The position numbers were made by a program, and so were the translations under genes. This document shows positions 10,462 to 20,063 of a stretch of 64,000 nucleotides of DNA, one piece after another (position 1 is the stretch's first letter; every line of letters starts with the position of its first letter). The notes under the pieces were generated by a model. The model was given only the letters and a program-made list of their open reading frames with translations, was not told the origin of the DNA and did not search any database. Source of the stretch: Xenoacremonium recifei (lineage: Eukaryota > Ascomycota > Sordariomycetes > Hypocreales > Nectriaceae). The DNA lies in contig WOFQ01000026.1 in assembly GCA_012184525.1 (NCBI GenBank), forward strand, positions 248,001 to 312,000, given 5' to 3'.

Positions 10462-11730
10462 CACAGCGGCAGAGGCAGAAGCAGCAGCAGCGACTCCATG
10501 CGAAGGTGACTGTTACGGCGAAGGATTCATTGGCGCGCGTCGCAATTGTCGTTCGTTGTCGGTTAGCGCTGGGAGGAGCCGGAAGCGAGCACGGTGAGGG
10601 ACGAGAGCCGACTCGGTGAAGAAAGCAGACGTTCTAGATTGAGTTGCTGGAGGATTAGTCATCATGTGGCCCAGGAAGCTATCATCGATCGCGCGACTTG
10701 CGGCGGGCAGTCACCTCACTCTTTCAACCGCGCTTGTCAATGTCCATCAGTCCGAAATCATCAGATTTGCCTTGATTTCTATCAAAACTGCATTTGTCGC
10801 TAGCAATTGAACCCCTCATATTTTTTGCCCCGGATTTGGATGTGCCTCATGTGCTCTATGACCCCCTCCTTGCTGCCTTGAATGTCGCTCCATGACTGCT
10901 TCAACCCACGAGGGAAATCGACTCCCCAAGGCTCACCTCCTAGTGCTTGCATGCCTTGCGCATAACAGCCTGTGTAAGACGAGTCTCGGACTCAGTGCAC
11001 TGACATTCTTCACGATGATCCTTGGCGGGAGCTGATCCTGGTCCAAAACTGTGGGTTTGTTCAACCCTCCTTTCTCCCTTTGCTGCTGAGCGTGAATAAC
11101 ACGGCCCATCGCTAACACAAGCGTTGCAGGCTCTTAATAAATCCTCGAGACGAGCGTCATGACCCCAAAACTTTACTTTGCGTCTCAGGCTATCGATTGC
11201 GCCGCCATATCTGGTTGCCTTTCCCATGCTCCTCTGGCAACCCACCTCCAAAACCAGCATCTTCTCTGCGTCTTGACTAACCACAGCTGTTAGCAGACAC
11301 CCTCCAGAATCACATCCCACTATCAGCTCGCGAATGAGATGGCTTGAGCGTCCAGGCGGCCGTTTGGTGAGACCCTGGAATCCGTCAAATCGGTTGGCTC
11401 TGGGCCGTCGCGGGGAGGCGGGGCCGGATCACGGATGAGTGGCCACTAACCGCTCTAGGAAAAATGTAAACAAGGGTTCCGCCGCCGCGGGGCAGGGCCG
11501 GGGCCAGGCATGGCTCCAGGACACGTCCAGATGGGTCACTGTTTACTTGAGGCGTGGATGCATGTTTTCTTAAGAAAACGGGGAGCACAAGGATCTTTGT
11601 TTATTTTTCTCTTCCATCATTGACCGTTGCGCAGGCAGTTAGGCAGAGTGTCGCCTGAGGAAGCTTGCCTTTGTCATCGAGACAACACCCTGCTTGGACA
11701 TCGAGTTCACCGACACATAGCCTATTCATC
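10462..11730. other. divergent promoter region, regulator / coiled-coil gene
   Basis: A 1.27-kb gap between divergent genes. The part next to the regulator (10462-10530) is a Ser/Ala-coding stretch of the same frame interrupted by TAA at 10513-10515. Further out are GC-rich blocks near 11400-11520 but no recognisable protein, RNA or repeat. Long promoters are common for fungal regulators. Confidence 0.4.
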
Positions 11731-13854
11731 ATGGCGAGCAATGACGACCTGCCGATTGCTCTTCGACGCTCCCGTCGCAATAGAGTCAAGTCAGAGCCTT
11801 GCTGCAGCATCGAGACCTCTCTACCTGCAACCAGAACACCTCGACGGGCTAAGAAGAACGTCCGCTTCTCTGACCCAGGTCCCTACGTCTCTGCATCCAG
11901 TGGGTTGACTCCCATGGTTCGACGAGTCGCTGTGAGCACCCCCAGACGCCGCCACTCAACACCAATTCGAAGCTCGGGCAGCGGCATTCCTCCCACGAGT
12001 CCCGCTCTCCCAGAGAGCGGCGATGTCAACTTTCTCCCCCTTCGTCAAGTCCTGGATGGTCGAGTCCAACGTCGCCTCCGGAGGAATGGACTGAGCGAAG
12101 AGATGAACACTATCACTCAGGAAAAGAAGCGGCTAGCGCAAGAGGCTCGCGAAGAGGTTGACCACCTCAAAGCCGAGCTCAAGGCCAAGGACCGGGAGAT
12201 CTACGAGCTCCAGAACGCCACCATTGTCATGGACACAGAGCGCATCTGGGATCTCGAGAAGCAGGTTGAAGAGCTTCAGGCCCAGTTGGATCGGAGGTCA
12301 GCTTCTCAACGAGAGGAGAGTCGCAGCTACAACTGGACTCTTGCCGCTAGGGACCCCTTCGAAGAGTTCATGGACCTCTCTCCCGACACAGAGGAGTTTG
12401 GCGAGACGACAATGGCGCAAATCCAGTGCAGCACACCGTCAAGAGCCCGATCATCATTTCCCTCGCCGCCCGCGACGAGCCCCTTGGCTCCAGCCACTCC
12501 TTGCTTCGACCGACCGGTGATGCAGACGCCTGTATCTCATATGGGTGTCCAAGTTTCTCTGCCCAATCCAGCGCAGAAGCTCATCGACGCCCAGATTGCG
12601 TCTTTGCAGACCGAAGTCGCAAAGCTGACCACGACCCTCGACTCTTACAAAGCTCTGAGTGACCGTTTGACTGAGCGTATCTCTACAGGTGCTCCCCAAC
12701 CCGACGAGGATCTTCCAGAGTCATCGACTGAAGCGTTGGAGGCACTGGTCGAGTCGCTTCTTCGGTCTATGTCAGATCGAACCGCAGCACTTACTCACCT
12801 CACATCCTCTATCAGCGACCTGGGATTCCCTGGAAACGATGCAAGCGAAATAATAACGTCTCTTGCATCAGGCTTCCGCGCCGCTCGCTTGGAGCTCGAG
12901 TATCTTACGCCAGGCGAGATCTCCCTCCCATTGACATCGCACGGTGCCGAAGTTTTGGACTTGCTCCTCACCCGCCTCCGTGTGATGGCAAAGAAGGCCA
13001 AGGAGGACGAAGAATCCATCGATGAATATCACTCCATCGAGCTATCTCTGCGCAAGCAACTCGATGCGAGGGTGTCTGTGATGGATGGCCTGAAGGATGA
13101 GATCTCGAAAGCAGAGAAGCTGATGAACGACAAAGCGAAGAAGATCAAGGAGCTAGAGATTGGAAACGATCGACTTAAGGGTGCTGTGGACACCTACATC
13201 CGCGATATTTCAGAGCTCGAGAAGCTCGTTGAGCGAATGGAGAGCGAGGGCCGAGACGTCGAAACCGCCCACAAGGAACAGCTTGAATCACAAGCGGATA
13301 CTCTCAAGAGCAAGGAAGCTACCATGGCCGAGTTGGAGACGAAACTCAACGATGCCCTCCAAAGATCGGCCGAGCTGCAGAAGCAGATGGTCCAGCACCA
13401 AGAGACGAAGATGAAGGACATTTCCACGCTAAACCGGCAGCACGGTTCCGACCTCGCACTCCGAGATGCGAGAGTCATGGAGCTCCGGCTCGAGCTGGAT
13501 CGCGTTAACGAGTCTTTGAGAGCAGCTCATGAGACCATTCGCTGCTTCCGCGTCGAGAATGGCACACTCAAGACACAGCTCGAAGAAGAACGCGAAAGGG
13601 CCAAGAGCGCCATAGACTCTATGAAGGAGGAGCTACAACGTGTGCTCCAGATGAGCCAAGACTTCCTCAACACGCCCAAGGCGGCGCGACAGCGAGATGA
13701 TGCTGGCAAGGATGCGGATGCGCCGAGCTCTGCCGTGGTTCGATCTGGAAGTTACTTGTCTGGTGGTCTGGCGCGACGGAGTAGCAGGAACAAGCGGCGG
13801 CGACACGATAGTGGCCTCGGATTCCTCGATGAGGACGAGGTTGAGATGTTTTGA
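11731..13854 (+). CDS. coiled-coil protein of unknown function
   Basis: Single exon, 707 residues, starting at the ATG at 11731 (ATCATCATGGCG context); the frame is open upstream only through a non-ATG stretch. The N-terminus is basic with Ser/Thr-Pro sites (residues 1-90, including RRAKKNVRFSDPGP), the kind of region phosphorylated by cyclin-dependent kinases. Residues about 100-190 and 270-660 are rich in heptads with Glu, Lys, Leu and Gln (for example LKAKDREIYELQN and RELELDRVNESL-like repeats). The C-terminus is basic (RRSSRNKRRRHDSG), a possible nuclear localisation signal. The architecture suggests a structural nuclear, spindle or kinetochore protein, but I cannot assign a named family. 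Confidence 0.8.
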   Translation: MASNDDLPIALRRSRRNRVKSEPCCSIETSLPATRTPRRAKKNVRFSDPGPYVSASSGLTPMVRRVAVSTPRRRHSTPIRSSGSGIPPTSPALPESGDVNFLPLRQVLDGRVQRRLRRNGLSEEMNTITQEKKRLAQEAREEVDHLKAELKAKDREIYELQNATIVMDTERIWDLEKQVEELQAQLDRRSASQREESRSYNWTLAARDPFEEFMDLSPDTEEFGETTMAQIQCSTPSRARSSFPSPPATSPLAPATPCFDRPVMQTPVSHMGVQVSLPNPAQKLIDAQIASLQTEVAKLTTTLDSYKALSDRLTERISTGAPQPDEDLPESSTEALEALVESLLRSMSDRTAALTHLTSSISDLGFPGNDASEIITSLASGFRAARLELEYLTPGEISLPLTSHGAEVLDLLLTRLRVMAKKAKEDEESIDEYHSIELSLRKQLDARVSVMDGLKDEISKAEKLMNDKAKKIKELEIGNDRLKGAVDTYIRDISELEKLVERMESEGRDVETAHKEQLESQADTLKSKEATMAELETKLNDALQRSAELQKQMVQHQETKMKDISTLNRQHGSDLALRDARVMELRLELDRVNESLRAAHETIRCFRVENGTLKTQLEEERERAKSAIDSMKEELQRVLQMSQDFLNTPKAARQRDDAGKDADAPSSAVVRSGSYLSGGLARRSSRNKRRRHDSGLGFLDEDEVEMF

Positions 13855-14118
13855 GGGAACGGATAGATCAGCATTGCATGGAACCCCGGCGTTGAGTCGC
13901 TTTCTTTGAGACTACCACACTTTCCCTTTGTCATGTATCATACGCATCTAATGCTGAATCTTTTTGATCATTGTGTATTGTCTATGATGGTCGTCCATTG
14001 TTCTGTACTTGCAAGTCTACCCATGTCTATGTTTAAACGCCATGAACTCCGGTGTCCTGCAGTCCGTCCAGGTCTAGTTTTGGTATCTCAACCAACTCCA
14101 AACAGATGTCCACCATCT

Positions 14119-15026
14119 CTATGCACTTTCCGTCTCACTCAACCTCGGCTCACTGTATGCAGTCTCCTTCGCCTCTCCCCGATGCTCCAAGCCATGCGCC
14201 AGCGCCTCGCGCTTCTCCGCCTGCCGGTTCAAATAACTCAAATATGTTTGCCATCCAACAGCCACACATCCCGCAAAGATCGGCCGGTACTCGATAGGCA
14301 CAAAGGTGAAACTGAAGGCTGTGACAGCGGGCCACACCTTGATAGCGTTGACGAAGCTGATGGGCACGGTGGTGCGCACGCGCTCGATGGCCGCGGCAAG
14401 GCCTTCGCCGGAGAGGAGGGCTTGCGAGCCGAAGAAGAAGGTGTTGAAGCTGGGCGTGAAGACCATCTGGTTGACGAGGACTTTGGTGCCGAGGGAGAGG
14501 ACGCGGGAGGAGTAGTTGAAGTTGTGCGCGAGGAAGTGAAACCTATACTGACTGTCAGCGACTCTCTACATAGAGACGTAGTGACCGAGACCCAAAAACA
14601 GAGATTCCAGAAACAAGCGTCATATACGAACAAGGTGACCTACCAGTGATGGTTTGGAATCGCAACCGCCGCTCCTATGATCAAGTTCCTCCCCGTCCTC
14701 GCAGGATCATAATCCGTATCCGCCATACTCTGCGCACTCAAATCCGCCAACAAATATATGAACAACGCACTCGCCAACTGCGTCACATACGGTCTCGTGC
14801 GCTGCGCCCTCGCATAGCCCTGCGCCGCGCGCGTGAGCGGCCCCAAGCGCTGCCAGAAGGGCAACTCGCCCACGGTGCCAGCCACGGGGATCGGGTCGTC
14901 GGTCTCGGGCGTCTTCTTGGGCGCGCCGGAGGAGTTCAGCCGGCGCGGGATCGGGATCGGAGCTGGCCGGAGCGGGATGCGGAGCGGCCGCCGGAGGGCG
15001 AGGCGGAGCATCGGCGGCGGAGGCAT
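14119..15026 (-). CDS. Mpv17/PMP22 family membrane protein
   Basis: Two exons, 15026..14644 and 14542..14119, with a 101-nt intron (GTAGGT...CTGAC...ATAG); 268 residues. The N-terminal 40 residues are Pro/Arg-rich without acids, consistent with a mitochondrial presequence. Family landmarks follow: RPYVTQLASALFIYLLADLSAQ for the first helix, PNHHWFHFLAHNF across the splice, and the C-terminal signature KVWPAVTAFSFTFVP...RPIFAGCVAVGWQTYLSYLN. Four membrane helices are expected. Mpv17, Sym1 and PMP22 proteins sit in the mitochondrial inner membrane or peroxisome and affect metabolite or ion passage. The presequence argues for mitochondria. Confidence 0.9.
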
Positions 15027-15876
15027 CGTGGGCTGGGCGGCGCTTCAAGGCATGGTGGTTGAGAGGAGGGAAGGCGGTGGGGGAGGGAGAGATCTTATTA
15101 ATGCGCTGAGTCGCAATCGATGGCGGTTTCGGGCGCCGTCGGAAGCGCCGAGTGTAAAGGCGAGCGGTGGAGTTTGACTCTAGATCCTCTAGATCTGCTA
15201 GTTGGGGCGGTTCATTGGCTGGAGGGGGAGTTGGTGGAGGAGTTTGGTGGCTAGCTGCACCGGCTTTGGTCGGCAATTCGGTCTGTGAAGATGGGTTTGT
15301 CAAAGGGGGATTGTTATTCCCATCAGTTGTGTCTTTTGAGGTCCGGATTGCGACACTCAGATGTTGCAACTACGGTTTCATTATTTACAACCGTTGTTGT
15401 TAACAACGCAAAGGAACAGTTATTGCAAGATTCCTGACGAATCTTTGTCTGTAGGGGCTTATGCTAGTGACTCATGGTCCTCTGTGACTGTTCGGAGCCC
15501 CTCGGTCTAGCAAGTAAACAAAGAACCGCCGCCACTGGGCGCATTGTACGGAGATCTCCTTGCCTTGTCACATTGAACAGCGCTGCGTCACAGATCCAAT
15601 GCGACATTCAGAACCATGAATATCTTTGACTACAATTCTATCTAGAGGCTTTACAAGAGCTATAAAGTGTCTTTCCCGCACGACATTCATGCATTTATTA
15701 ACCCACTCATCGTCACCATATACTTCACATACTTTCATCAACTCACGCATCAACACACTTCATATTCACTTCCGAATTACTACTATATTCCATGCGAACA
15801 AACACACGCCTGATTATAGGTAAGTATACCCCTCCAGCACCAACTAACACTTGCACACAGACTCAACTCAGTCATC
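15027..15876. other. divergent promoter region and 5' leader of the RING gene
   Basis: This holds the upstream regions of the Mpv17 and RING-like genes. It includes a probable leader intron at 15820-15860 (GTAAGT...ACTAAC...CACAG) just before the start codon at 15877. The leader around 15660-15800 is pyrimidine/A-rich and carries short CA-rich runs. Confidence 0.5.
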
Positions 15877-16632
15877 ATGCCTTCGTCCGAGCGTGAGTCG
15901 TCGCATTACTGGCCTGTTCTAAACAAGCATGCCCTCGGAAAGGCTGAGCCAGGCGAGACTCCTATCAAGGGAGTATGCCCAGTCTGCAACGACGATCTGT
16001 GCATTGCTGGTCTTCCTTGGGAGCTCCCCGAAGGCCAGGGAAGGGAGTACGAAGAAAATCACGCCTGCATGATCAACCCTTGCGGCCATGTCATGTGTGT
16101 CCTTTGCGAACATGAATGGACGACGGCTACAGAGAACGAGGAGGAAAGCAAGCTATTGGGTGAGAAGTTGGAAATTGAATGTCCGGTCTGCCGTCTCAAG
16201 ATCGGCTGTTTCGAGTGCGGCAACAAGTGCCATGTGCAGCAAGCACCTCTTGTCGACGAAGGCACGGATAAATTCGACGCCATCCCCTTTACCGTCCCAG
16301 AAGGTGGTGATTTCAAGCCCGAGTGCCGAGATTGTATCATGTCGGACAGCTTTATGGGCGCGTTCAAAGCGAAAGACGCTTCAATTCCGGACTCTCTACT
16401 GGAAAAAGACCCAGCTCTCGTCATGTTCATCACGAAGGTGATTGCATCTCTGCATGACGGCGTGAAGCGGTCGTCGCTCAAGCGAGCTGTCACTCAGTAC
16501 CAAGACAACCCTACGGTTGCTCCATTGTTCATTGAAGTAGCTGAAGCCTACAGAGATTACATCAAGCATTGGGATCTGCTGAATTTAACTGCACAGATGA
16601 GTCCGTGGTGGGTCGCATACGAGGAGGAGTGA
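15877..16632 (+). CDS. RING-finger-like protein
   Basis: Single coding exon, 251 residues. The cysteines fit a RING pattern: Cys34-Cys37, then Cys69-His71, Cys74-Cys77 in NPCGHVMCVLC, and Cys102-Cys105 in ECPVCR; further pairs follow at 111/114 and 118. The first loop (37 to 69) is long. RING proteins are generally ubiquitin ligases that hold an E2 enzyme. The C-terminal half is helical with no domain I recognise. A 41-nt intron in the leader (15820-15860) supports real transcription. Position of the ATG after a CAGTCATC context is good. Substrate and partners are unknown. Confidence 0.75.
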   Translation: MPSSERESSHYWPVLNKHALGKAEPGETPIKGVCPVCNDDLCIAGLPWELPEGQGREYEENHACMINPCGHVMCVLCEHEWTTATENEEESKLLGEKLEIECPVCRLKIGCFECGNKCHVQQAPLVDEGTDKFDAIPFTVPEGGDFKPECRDCIMSDSFMGAFKAKDASIPDSLLEKDPALVMFITKVIASLHDGVKRSSLKRAVTQYQDNPTVAPLFIEVAEAYRDYIKHWDLLNLTAQMSPWWVAYEEE

Positions 16633-17074
16633 GTCAAGGCCTTCTTTTTTTTTTAGTATGTCCTTCCTTCCTTGACAAAATAAAATGATCGAATTACTCT
16701 GATGGACTCGAAAAAAACGTGAATGATTGACGTATGAATGAAATGATTTCTGAATGGAAATGAATGTGCCTTGGGAATCGTATGAACTCCGTACTCCAGA
16801 GATATGTAGATATGACTTATGTAAAGAAGTCTTGGGTTAATAGACCGCTAGTGACTATCGGTCACCCCAAAGTTGCAGAGCTCGCTCCATTGCTCTCACA
16901 ATTCAGCCCCGAAAGAATAGTCAGACCGATCCTGTTGATCGTAGTACCGCCATTCCCATAGCACCCAGAGGCATCATCCGCATGGTGTTTAGTCCAAAGA
17001 GCCCCGTCAAATACCGTGTCACCAACAAGAGCCCTTAATGGTTTAAACAAGAATATTGTCTAGGAGTCCAAGTC
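16633..17074. other. intergenic, convergent 3' regions
   Basis: This contains a T10 tract at about 16648 and an AAAATAAAATG polyadenylation-like signal near 16677. Nothing coding is visible. Confidence 0.4.
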
Positions 17075-18066
17075 TTATGATCCTTCAGGCTTATGCTCTG
17101 CCGGGAGTTCATACGCTCCTCCATGCACCGGCTCCGTCCAGGGCTTGCTTTCGCCCAACTCCTGCGCCGCTGGCACATTGTCGGCCAGTTCGGCGTTGTA
17201 GCTGGGCGGTGATCTTGGTGCTTTTGGTGAAAAGGACTCGAGCGATGAGGGAGCGGGGATCCGGTAACGGCGTCGTAGAAGGATTAAGGCGGCGGCAAGT
17301 AGAGCAAGTCCTACGACACCCACGACGACACCGATTGCAGCTTTGGCTCCATTGGACAAGCCTTTGCTGTGCTTGGCTGATGTTGTTTCTGTCGAGGCGC
17401 TGGAAGTCGGAACGGTTTTTGAGGCGCTTGTCTCCTCGGATGTGGTCGTGGCGGCACTGTTGCTCGATGTCGCTGACGATTGTGTCGCGGAGGATGTTAC
17501 TGCAGAGGTTTCGGCGCTCAGATCCGTCGCGCTGAAGGTTCTCTATTGGAACAGATCGTTAGTGGCCTTGGTTCAATTCATGGAACTCTGCATTGGGCAC
17601 CGCAAAGAGCCACTTACGGTTTCAGACGCCTCCTTGATGTAGCTGAATTGAGGGCTGTCGACTCCAATATCATCGTCGTTCGATGAGGGCTGCTCTGGCA
17701 CGAGATTGAACCAACAGGTGCTGCCTGTGTATTGTGTGTCCGATTGAAGCTGCACAGGAAGTACTGTCCTGTTCTCTACGTCGCTCGGGCTATAGTAGAT
17801 GATCTCTGTAATGGCGTGTTAGACTATTGGTCGGCCCTGTTCGCCGTCTACTTACGCTGTCGAGCCCCAGCAGAATCCAAACACCAAAGGTACATCCACG
17901 GTGTGTCATAGTCGGTCGTAAAGGCAACGTCCACCGTGTCGAGATAATGAAAGGTAAGGTTGGCCTCCGGATACAGAATTTTGTTACTGTCGTCCGCGGC
18001 GTTGGCAACGCGCGCAAGCAAGCCTGCCAGCAGGACGCTCACAAAGAATTGTCGATCTCGGGCCAT
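17075..18066 (-). CDS. single-pass Ser/Thr-rich cell-surface protein
   Basis: Three exons: 18066..17856, 17805..17618 and 17542..17075, with introns of 50 and 75 nt; 288 residues. The start is the ATG at 18066 because the upstream codon in this frame is not ATG. It has a signal peptide (residues 1-23, hydrophobic VSVLLAGLLARVANA), an ectodomain of about 110 residues with few cysteines and motifs such as LDTVDVAFTTDYDTPWMYLWC, a Ser/Thr-rich stalk (about 137-195) likely O-mannosylated, one membrane helix (about 200-222, AIGVVVGVVGLALLAAALIL) and a basic then Pro-rich cytosolic tail. This layout resembles fungal wall-stress sensors or adhesion-type proteins, but no specific family is recognised. 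Confidence 0.78.
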
Positions 18067-19980
18067 GATGCTGTTCACGTATACACCAGTTTGACAAACG
18101 GAACAAACACAAAGACCAGAAGCAAAACTCGGGCCCGCGAGGAACCCGCGCCTTCAAGTACTTCATCACAAGTCCCATCGGTAAGCACCAAAGGCCCTCC
18201 ACTCGGAACAGACCATGAATTTTAATGATGACCAGGGGCGCGCCATGGATTTGTTGGTCGGAGTTAGCACAGCTCTGGCTTAAGGCTTATGGCCGCTACC
18301 CGGAAATGGCCTGCTTCTGAAGCGAGAACCGGGGCCGGAAGCTTCCTGTCAACTGCGCCGCATCGAAAGGGGAACGTGCAAGGCTTTTCGCGAGACCCTA
18401 GTCTTAGCCTGAGCGGATCTCAGGAACCATCTGGAAAGGCTCTCCTGGTTTGGGCTTTGTAAGTGACGTGGGCGAAAACTTGGCAGACCCCAGTCCTATA
18501 CTCGGCGGTGTGAGACTCCGAGCTGAAGACTCTTCGCAGAGTCCGAATACCAGATCTCGCTATTGTTTTTCTCCCGAAAGAGATTCCTCGAAATTGAGAG
18601 CCCGCAAGCAAGTAAGTCTGGGGTACATGCGTGCTCCCCGAGAGATTGAGTTCTCTCCATCGTAACATGGCTCATCACACTCGGCACATGCGACCCAAGA
18701 AAACGGGAGCTAATTCCAAGCGACCCAACACTAACAGCCCTAGGATGGCAAGGATTTTCAGGTCCCGGACCTCGCATCCGACTAGGGTGCTCTAATATCC
18801 TCACTCTGTCCTATTGGGTGTCTCTACCAAAGTACCAAAGAGACCCCATCCTTTACGAAGCAGTTTTGCGGAGGCAGACGGGCGGATGAAAGCCTGCCTA
18901 GTTCCCCGAGAACGTAAGCGAGAGTGATTCAGCCTTGATGGAGCCTCGAATGATATTGCCATTTTAAGACATGTTCAGACTACATATCGAGCTTGGGATA
19001 AGAAAGGTTGAGAAAAGTGAGGTCCGATGATGCCATCGCAGATCTTATGTGGTATATCCTTTGGAAAGCAGAAGTTCTTTGACCGGGAGCGGATGAAGGT
19101 CTCGAATGAATACATGCGAATTGGTGGAGGAACTTCGGTGTAGGGAGTTTCATCGAAAAAGAAATGTCTCACCAACATCATCGGATCATGCATGCATAGG
19201 TTGCCACAGAGGGCGTCTAGAGAATTGTGGTGGGCTATGAATCTAAGTTCCGTCTTTGAGTGACCTAGCAGTTTCAGGCGTCGGCAGAGGCTCTATATGA
19301 GGCCTCGTGCTGCTTGCAATTTCCAGGAATTGCCTGGCGATGCTACAATTACGTCTTGAGCAGTATTACTATCACGCGCCAACCGAATTTAGGTCTTAAA
19401 GACACCGTGTTGTAGACTCTGGCATGGTGAGAAACCAGCCTGACACAGTTGAATAAATTCACAGGTACGGTCTTCGGATCTGTCCTAGTGACTAGCAGAG
19501 TTGCGTAAAACGACGGGCTCTGAGATTTTTTTTTTTCGTTTGCTCATAGATAGGTAAGAAGATGAGCCCTGTTAATGTCTGAACGCCAGCATTAGAGCTT
19601 CAATGGTCTATGTTTAGGGCTCTGACTATCAATAAAGTCATTGAAGACGACGGGACGTAACCATGTCAATAAGCTAGTCTGGAACTGGATCCCCCCAAGT
19701 CGTCTATAATTCTTTACCTATCACTTATGATGATTTTTTGCTGTTAGAATCGAACTTCTCAAGGGAAATTCTCATCCCGGAATCGTACAGTATTCTAAAT
19801 TGATTGCAGCTGACTGGCCGGCAAATAGCAGCCAGGGCAGAAATAAAAAAGAGGAGAGCTCGACTGAGCCCAGCTCTCTGCCTGACTAGCACTTCGGGCC
19901 TCAATATTACATGCATTTACACTTTGTCCACTTTGAAAGTGCATTTTGGAGTGATTGGGTGTCAGACGGCCATTTCAGGG
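18067..19980. other. long gene-free stretch
   Basis: About 1.9 kb with no frame showing a protein family and no splice-joined set that makes sense. A T10 tract lies near 19528. I looked for tRNA B-box and 5S rRNA patterns and saw none. Base composition drifts to more AT near 19700-20060. It may be promoter for the HET gene plus decayed sequence. Confidence 0.4.
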
Positions 19981-19988
19981 TATAAAAG
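19981..19988 (+). promoter_or_regulatory. TATA box of the 790-residue HET gene
   Basis: TATAAAAG lies 76 bases before the start codon at 20064 and is followed by a CT-rich tract (20000-20050), the usual arrangement for a fungal core promoter. Confidence 0.55.
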
Positions 19989-20063
19989 TCTCTGCTCTTC
20001 CATCATTTTCTTCTCAAATATTTCCTCCGCTTTTCCTCCATTTTTTCAGCCCTATGTATTACC

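Noticed and set aside
18067..20063. A hidden gene, tRNA or 5S rRNA in the long gap
   Set aside because: No splice-joined frame with a family pattern and no B-box or 5S-like sequence were found on either strand.
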